This document shows, piece after piece, positions 59,231-64,000 of a DNA stretch of 64,000 nt. Source of the stretch: Xanthomonas prunicola (GTDB lineage: Bacteria; Pseudomonadota; Gammaproteobacteria; Xanthomonadales; Xanthomonadaceae); NCBI RefSeq assembly GCF_002846205.1, contig NZ_PHKV01000001.1, forward strand, positions 62,001 to 126,000, written 5' to 3'. The translations under genes and the position numbers were made by a program. Position 1 is the stretch's first letter. Each line of letters begins with the position of its first letter. A model generated the notes under the pieces. The model did no database searches. It saw nothing but the letters and a program-made list of their open reading frames with translations, and had not been told where the DNA came from.

Positions 59231-61246
59231 ATGCCCACCATTCGTCCGCTTGCCCTCGCTCTTGGCTTCAGCCTGATCTCGCTGCTGTCCGCCCCCGACG
59301 CCGACGCCGCTCGCAAGAAGAAGGCCGCAGCGCCCAAGGCTCCGGCCGTCTCGGCGGCCTGCACCAATTTCTACGACTACGCCAACGCCAGCTGGCTCAA
59401 GGCCAACCCGGTGCCGCAGGCCGGCGCCGTCACTGCGCTGGGCCAGTTGTCCGAGCGCGCCCTGCAGCAGCAGCGCGAGTTGCTCGATGCATCGATGAAT
59501 TCCCCGCAGGGCAACGTGCAGAAGTTGCTTGGCGATTTCTGGGCCAGCGGCCTGGACGAAGCAGCTGTCGAAAAGGACGGCTCCAACCCGATCGCTCCCC
59601 TGCTCTCGCGCATCGACGCGATCAAGAAGGCCAAGGATGTGCCCGCTTCCATCGCGGCGTTGCATCAGGTCGGTATTCCGGTCGGTTTCAACTTCGGCCC
59701 GGACGTGGACCTGAAAGCGCTGGACCGCCACATTGGCTACTTCATGCAGGGCGGCATGGGCCTGCCGGATCCGGCGTTCTACACCCGCACCGATGCCGAC
59801 ACCCAGGCGCTGATGGGCCGCTACCGCGCCTACGTCAAGCAGATCCTGGCGCTGACCGGCACCCCGGCCGACAAGCTCGACGCCGATGCCGCCTCGGTGC
59901 TGCAGATCGAAACCGCATTGGCGCGTAGCGCGCAGTCGGTGCAAGGCATCAACAACCCGTTCAACAATTACGCCCCGATCGCCACCAAGGAACTGACCAA
60001 GCAGTACAAGAACCTGCGTCTTGGCGACTTCCTGGAAGCGCAGGGCGTCAAGGACGATCTGGTGTCGATGGCCGACCCGGCCATGTTCAAGCAGCTCGAC
60101 AGCATGATCGTCAGCATCAAGCCGGAACAGTGGAAGGCCTACCTGCGCTGGCGCGTGGGCGATGCCATGGCCCCGTACCTGTCCAAGAGCTTCCACGATG
60201 CCGAATACCAGTTCCGCGGCCGTCTGCTGCGCGGCGATGCGGTGCCGCCGCAGCGCTGGCAGCAGGTGCTGGACGCGATCAACGTCGCTGCCGGCCCGAT
60301 GCTCGGCCGCGAATACGTGGCGCGTTACCTGAGCAACGACACCCGCCGTCAGGCCGAAGCCATCGCCGACCAGCTCCGCGACGCGCAGTTGGCCGCGCTG
60401 GAGCGCAGCGGCTGGGGCAACGGCGAAGTGATCGCCGAAGCCAAGGCCAAGCTGGCCGCGATGAAGATCGAAGTCGGCGCGCCGCGTCGCGACCTGGATT
60501 ACACCGTGCAGCCGATGGGCCGCGGTAGCTTCGGCGGCAACATGCTGATCGCCTCGACCTGGCGTCACCGCGAAGAGATGAAGCGCATCGGCAAGGGCAA
60601 CGCCGACCGTCGCTGGGACGTGCTGCCGCAGCAGCCGGCCGTGGCCTACGACATCGCGCAGAACCGCCTGATCGTCACTGCCGCGGTGTTGCAAGCGCCG
60701 GTGCTGACCATCGGCGGTACCCAGGCCGCGCGGTACGGCGCCTACGGTGCGCTGGTCGCGCACGAAATCACCCGTGCGATCGATGCCAAGGGCGCGCTGG
60801 TCGATGCCAAGGGCGAACTGCGCAACTGGTGGACGCCGGCCGAAAAGGCCAGTTGGACGATGCTGACCGACAAGGTCGCCACGCAGTTCTCGGCCTACCC
60901 GTACCCGGGCGTGCCCAATGCCAAGGTCAACGGCAAGCAGACCGCCGAAGAGAACCTGGCCGATCTGGCCGGCGTCGAATTGGCCTGGCAGGCGTTCAAC
61001 AAGGCACAGCCGGCAGCCACCGACGCCGACAAGCAAGCCTTCTTCACTGCCTGGGCCGGGCTGTGGGCGCAGCAGTTGTCACCCAACGAAGCGGTGCAGC
61101 GCGCAAGCGCCGACATCCGCGCACCAGGCCAGTGGCGCACCAACGGTCCGCTGTCGAACCTGCCGGAATTCGGTGCAGTGTTCAGCTGCAAGGCCGGCCA
61201 ACCGATGCAGCGCGTGGATGCAGACCAGATCAAACTCTGGCGCTGA
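59231..61246 (+). CDS. M13-family protein with broken zinc motif (probable pseudoprotease)
   Basis: The 671-residue protein starts MPTIRPLALALGFSLISLLS with a signal peptide (cleaved near ADAA); there is no lipobox Cys. It aligns along its length with the two preceding M13 proteins (for example FMQGGMGLPDPAFYTRTDAD, EFGAVFSCKAGQP). However, the zinc motif reads HEITR (H511, E512, R515) instead of HExxH, and the substrate-binding NAYY is VAYD. The third ligand E574 is kept in EENLADLAG. Zinc binding and peptidase activity are therefore unlikely. It may bind peptides or partner its active relatives. An A/T-rich terminator follows. Confidence 0.9.
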   Translation: MPTIRPLALALGFSLISLLSAPDADAARKKKAAAPKAPAVSAACTNFYDYANASWLKANPVPQAGAVTALGQLSERALQQQRELLDASMNSPQGNVQKLLGDFWASGLDEAAVEKDGSNPIAPLLSRIDAIKKAKDVPASIAALHQVGIPVGFNFGPDVDLKALDRHIGYFMQGGMGLPDPAFYTRTDADTQALMGRYRAYVKQILALTGTPADKLDADAASVLQIETALARSAQSVQGINNPFNNYAPIATKELTKQYKNLRLGDFLEAQGVKDDLVSMADPAMFKQLDSMIVSIKPEQWKAYLRWRVGDAMAPYLSKSFHDAEYQFRGRLLRGDAVPPQRWQQVLDAINVAAGPMLGREYVARYLSNDTRRQAEAIADQLRDAQLAALERSGWGNGEVIAEAKAKLAAMKIEVGAPRRDLDYTVQPMGRGSFGGNMLIASTWRHREEMKRIGKGNADRRWDVLPQQPAVAYDIAQNRLIVTAAVLQAPVLTIGGTQAARYGAYGALVAHEITRAIDAKGALVDAKGELRNWWTPAEKASWTMLTDKVATQFSAYPYPGVPNAKVNGKQTAEENLADLAGVELAWQAFNKAQPAATDADKQAFFTAWAGLWAQQLSPNEAVQRASADIRAPGQWRTNGPLSNLPEFGAVFSCKAGQPMQRVDADQIKLWR

Positions 61247-61271
61247 TCCTCGCAAAGGTTAGGCAATAAAA

Positions 61272-61298
61272 AGAGCGCGGATTCCGCGCTCTTTTTTT
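61272..61298 (+). terminator. Rho-independent terminator after the M13 array
   Basis: AGAGCGCGG-ATT-CCGCGCTCT followed by a run of T residues. It lies about 25 bases after the stop of the third M13 gene. Confidence 0.93.
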
Positions 61299-61362
61299 GT
61301 TTGTGGCCTTCATTGGAAGGCGTGTCGTCCGTGATCCGTGCTGGCTTCGGCGTCTGCCATTC

Positions 61363-61433
61363 TTCTAGGAGCGGCCTCGGCCTCGAAGAGGTATTCCCGA
61401 TAAATCCCCCATCGCGGCCAAGGCCGCTCCTGC
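61363..61433. repeat. REP pair (inverted GGAGCGGCC units)
   Basis: TCTAGGAGCGGCCTCGGCCT on the left and CCATCGCGGCCAAGGCCGCT then CCTGC on the right are inverted copies of one unit, separated by about 25 bases. Same family as 28123-28190 and 43097-43122. It lies between convergent genes. Confidence 0.8.
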
Positions 61434-61465
61434 TGATCACGCGGAACAACGCCGCATTGCCTGCC

Positions 61466-62164
61466 TCAACGCACCACGCGCAACGGCGGCTTGCGTCCCT
61501 TGCCACCGCCCTTCTTTCCACCGCTGCCACCAAATGGCGACTGGCCACGCCAATAGCGGATCATCAGCCAGCCGAACAGCATGCCGCCCAGATGCGCGAA
61601 GTGGGCAACACCGGGCTGCCAGCCGGTTGCGCCGAGGAACAGTTCGATCGCACCGAACACGATCACGAATGTGCGCGCCTTCATCGGAATCGGCGGGAAC
61701 AGCAGCATCACGCGCTGATTCGGGAACAGCATGCCGTAGGCCAGCAGCAAGCCGAACACACCGCCCGACGCGCCCACCACCGGCGCACCGCTTTGCGTGA
61801 ACCAGGCCATCAACAGCTGACACACGCCGGCACCGGCCACACAGACCAGGTAGTAGGTCAGAAAGCGCTTCTGACCCCAGGTCTGCTCCAACGGCGCGCC
61901 GAACATGAAAAGTGCCAGCATGTTGAAGAACAGGTGGTTGAAGCCGCCATGCAGGAACGCGTAGGTCAGCAACTGCCAGGGCATGAAGCTGGCGCCCGGC
62001 GAAAACGCATCGAAGCCGTTGGACAGCGGCCACAACATCAGCCACGACAACACGCTGTCCGATGGCAGCACGCCGGCACCCAGGTCGCCCACCGCCCACT
62101 GCAGCAGGAACAAGCCGATGTTGGCGATCAATAATGCTTTGGTGATGGGCGGCAGTTGAGGCAT
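61466..62164 (-). CDS. Rhomboid-family intramembrane serine protease
   Basis: The 232-residue protein starts MPQLPPITKALLIANIGLFL. It has six hydrophobic segments and all rhomboid signatures: HGGFNHLFFNM (H72, H77, N81), the nucleophile Ser133 in VVGASGGVFGLL, and the base His191 in HFAHLGGMLFG. The C-terminus is Gly/Lys-rich (GGSGGKKGGGKGRKPPLR). It is the short, typical GlpG-like form without extra domain. Substrate unknown. Compare the longer rhomboid at 40944. Confidence 0.93.
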   Translation of the reverse strand: MPQLPPITKALLIANIGLFLLQWAVGDLGAGVLPSDSVLSWLMLWPLSNGFDAFSPGASFMPWQLLTYAFLHGGFNHLFFNMLALFMFGAPLEQTWGQKRFLTYYLVCVAGAGVCQLLMAWFTQSGAPVVGASGGVFGLLLAYGMLFPNQRVMLLFPPIPMKARTFVIVFGAIELFLGATGWQPGVAHFAHLGGMLFGWLMIRYWRGQSPFGGSGGKKGGGKGRKPPLRVVR

Positions 62165-62204
62165 GGCGGCATCCTTCGGAGTACTGCCGATGATAACGGC
62201 AAGC

Positions 62205-62612
62205 TTATGAAGGCCCCCACATGGCCGCATCCAGGCGCTGCGCGGCACTGGCACGGCGCACACGGCCCCGTTCCACCTGGACACCTTCGGCGCGCAGGCG
62301 CTGGCATTGCTCGCGATAGCCCGCCGAGCCGTCGGGCAAGGCGATTCGGCCATCGCTGCGCAAGACGCGGTGCCAGGGCAGCTGCGGATCATCGTGACCA
62401 CTGAGCACGCGCGCCACCAGCCGCGCACGGCCCGGCAAGCCGGCGCGCCGAGCAACTTCCCCGTAACCGGCGACCTCGCCCACGGGAATCGCACGGATCA
62501 CCTCAAGAATCCGCAGCCGCGCCTGCTCGCCGGACAGCGCCTGCTCCTTGGAGCCGGCGCGCGCAGCAAGGCTGGCAGATGGGCTCGGCGTTCGATGGCG
62601 AGATTTGAACAT
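62205..62612 (-). CDS. Alkyltransferase-like (ATL) DNA-lesion-binding protein
   Basis: The 135-residue protein starts MFKSRHRTPSPSASLAARAG and has the MGMT/Ogt C-terminal DNA-binding fold (VIRAIPVGEVAGYGEVARRA, GLPGRARLVARVL). The active-site motif reads PWHR (Trp80) where alkyltransferases have PCHR, so it cannot accept alkyl groups. ATL proteins bind O6-alkylguanine and hand the lesion to nucleotide excision repair. The start at 62612 fits the usual length; a longer frame to 62834 crosses a REP unit. It reads in the same direction as the rhomboid, 40 bases upstream of it. Confidence 0.93.
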   Translation of the reverse strand: MFKSRHRTPSPSASLAARAGSKEQALSGEQARLRILEVIRAIPVGEVAGYGEVARRAGLPGRARLVARVLSGHDDPQLPWHRVLRSDGRIALPDGSAGYREQCQRLRAEGVQVERGRVRRASAAQRLDAAMWGPS

Positions 62613-62679
62613 CGCACAAGCATGCCAGCTGATGGTGTGCGTGTGCGCATCGAACCCTTCATGCGAAGGGAAGGTTACA

Positions 62680-62733
62680 AGCCCCTCTCCCATCGGAAGA
62701 AGGTAGCGCGCAGCGCCGGATGAGGGTACGGCT
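62680..62733. repeat. REP-like unit between ATL gene and gor
   Basis: AAGCCCCTCTCCCATCGGAA and GAAGGTAGCG, then GCCGGATGAGGGTACGG. Same outline as 19563-19712 and 46284-46336. The remainder of the 62613-62830 gap shows nothing else. Confidence 0.65.
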
Positions 62734-62830
62734 GCAGCTGGATAGCGCAGTCTGGCATTGATCGCGGTATCGCCTGATGCAGCGCCACGTGGCGACCAAC
62801 ATCGATTCACGACAGCGACGCCACCGCCCC

Positions 62831-64000
62831 TCAATGCATCAACACAATCTCTTCAGACGAAGTGGGATGAATCGCCACGGTCTCGTCGAAGTCGCGCTTG
62901 GTCGCGCCCATCTTCACCGCCACCGCAAAGCCTTGCAGCATTTCGTCGGCGCTCTCGCCCAGCAGATGCAGGCCGACCACACGCTCTGCTTCGCCCACGC
63001 ACACCAGCTTGAACAGACTGCGCTGCGGCGCATCGGCCAGCGCGTGCAGCATCGGACGGAAGTTGCTGCGATAGACGCGTACCTCGCCGTTGTAACGCGC
63101 GCGCGCCTGTTCCTCGGTCAGCCCGACAGTGCCAAGCGGCGGGTGCGAAAACACCACACTGGGCACGCCTTCGTAGTCCATCCGCGCGTCCGGTTGATTG
63201 CCGAACAGGCGGTCCATCAACTTGCGACCCGCAGCGATCGCCACTGGCGTCAGCCCGACCTTGCCGCCGACATCGCCGATCGCGTGAATATTCGGCACGT
63301 TGGTGGTCTGCCCGTCGTCCACTATCACTTCGCCCTTATCGCCGAGTACCACACCTACCGTGTCCAGGCCCAGCCCGGCGGTATTGGCGCGGCGGCCTGC
63401 CGCAAAGAACACCTTGTCGAAAACATCGTTGCCCTGCTCGCGCGGATGCACGGAATGACCACGCACACGCAGCGCCCCCTGCGCATCGCGCTCCAGCGCC
63501 GTCGTGGTGAAACCGAAATGCAGCCGCACACCCAGATGCCGCAGGTTGTCGGCCAACTGCAAGGTCAGTTCCGCATCGAAGCGCTCCAGCAAGCGTTCGC
63601 CTTGCACAAACAGATGCACGCGACTCCCCAAGGCCTGCAGCAACCCGGCGATTTCCACCGCGATATAACCGCCGCCGATAATCGCGACCTGCTCAGGCGC
63701 ATGACAGAGATTGAAGAAATCGTCGGAGACTTCGCCGTGTTCTGCACCTTCCACGTCCGGGCGCAGCGGGTGTGCACCAGTGGCGATCACGATGTACTCG
63801 GCGGTCACTGGCACGCCGTCGCTGCCCATGATGGTGTGGCGGTCCTGCAGCACACCGCGCTGCGGGATCAACACCACACCATCTTGATTGAGGCGGCGTC
63901 GATAGCTGGCGTGGATATTGGCGATATATCCCTGCCGATGCGTGACCAGCTCCTGCCAGGCCAGCGTCGGGCGCGACACAGTAAATCCCAACGCCCCTGC
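62831..64000 (-). CDS. gor: Glutathione reductase (N-terminal part cut by the window edge)
   Basis: The C-terminal 390 residues of a flavoprotein disulfide reductase are visible; the FAD motif and redox cysteines lie beyond base 64000. Visible parts: the NADPH-binding domain (VAIIGGGYIAVEIAGLLQAL), the second FAD motif (NVPNIHAIGDVGGKVGLTPV), the dimer interface (GVPSVVFSHPPLGTVGLTEE) and the active-site His-Glu in ETVAIHPTSSEEIVLMH. The last feature favours Gor over dihydrolipoamide dehydrogenase or MerA. The frame stays open to the edge, so no start is assigned. A REP-like unit lies 98 bases past its stop. Confidence 0.92.
   Translation of the reverse strand, partial: AGALGFTVSRPTLAWQELVTHRQGYIANIHASYRRRLNQDGVVLIPQRGVLQDRHTIMGSDGVPVTAEYIVIATGAHPLRPDVEGAEHGEVSDDFFNLCHAPEQVAIIGGGYIAVEIAGLLQALGSRVHLFVQGERLLERFDAELTLQLADNLRHLGVRLHFGFTTTALERDAQGALRVRGHSVHPREQGNDVFDKVFFAAGRRANTAGLGLDTVGVVLGDKGEVIVDDGQTTNVPNIHAIGDVGGKVGLTPVAIAAGRKLMDRLFGNQPDARMDYEGVPSVVFSHPPLGTVGLTEEQARARYNGEVRVYRSNFRPMLHALADAPQRSLFKLVCVGEAERVVGLHLLGESADEMLQGFAVAVKMGATKRDFDETVAIHPTSSEEIVLMH

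Overview
The window looks like chromosomal DNA of a Xanthomonas-type gammaproteobacterium (Lysobacterales). This rests on high GC by eye, a pseudomonad-like gene order (prmB-aroC-asd-fimV-truA-trpF, trpI divergent from trpBA, tpiA-secG-tRNA-Leu-nuo), a large Oar-type TonB-dependent receptor, and several families of dispersed palindromic intergenic repeats of the kind common in that group. Species cannot be decided from the sequence alone.

Region by region: 1-8876 holds the proximal part of the respiratory complex I operon (nuoA to nuoJ, minus strand, translationally coupled). It is preceded by tRNA-Leu(GAG), secG and tpiA. 10488-17169 is an accessory stretch: an SDR enzyme, then a compact four-gene operon (exported cupredoxin, membrane GGDEF/EAL protein, exported DUF3034 protein, truncated globin with a lipoprotein-like leader) preceded by a sigma-28 (FliA)-like promoter, and a 2-oxoglutarate/Fe(II) oxygenase. 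17156-27659 holds glmM, accD, the trp genes (trpA, an exported protein of unknown function, trpB, the divergent regulator trpI, trpF), truA, a VOC protein and fimV. 28343-34135 holds asd, a D-2-hydroxyacid dehydrogenase, aroC and prmB on the minus strand, and a SCO/PrrC-like copper protein coupled to psd on the plus strand.

34313-48440 is a mosaic of housekeeping and poorly known genes: an MltD-like lytic transglycosylase, a HerA-like ATPase, an exported protein of unknown function, NudK, a membrane/TPR-like protein, a rhomboid with a helical-repeat tail, GreB, RimO, a dienelactone hydrolase-HIT pair, two tiny paralogous membrane proteins, Dcd and ApbC/Mrp. 48713-52275 holds a decayed TonB-receptor remnant followed by an intact Oar-like receptor. 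52397-61246 holds an FAD oxidoreductase and three consecutive peptidase M13 (neprilysin/PepO-like) genes, the last with a broken zinc motif. The window closes with a second rhomboid, an alkyltransferase-like (ATL) protein with Trp in place of the reactive Cys, and a truncated glutathione reductase.

The best candidates for something not well described are the FliA-promoter/cupredoxin/c-di-GMP/DUF3034/globin operon, the M13 array with a pseudoprotease member, the exported protein inside the trpBA unit, and a roughly 130-bp repeat with terminal inverted repeats present in three diverged copies. No CRISPR array, prophage, integron or insertion sequence was seen.
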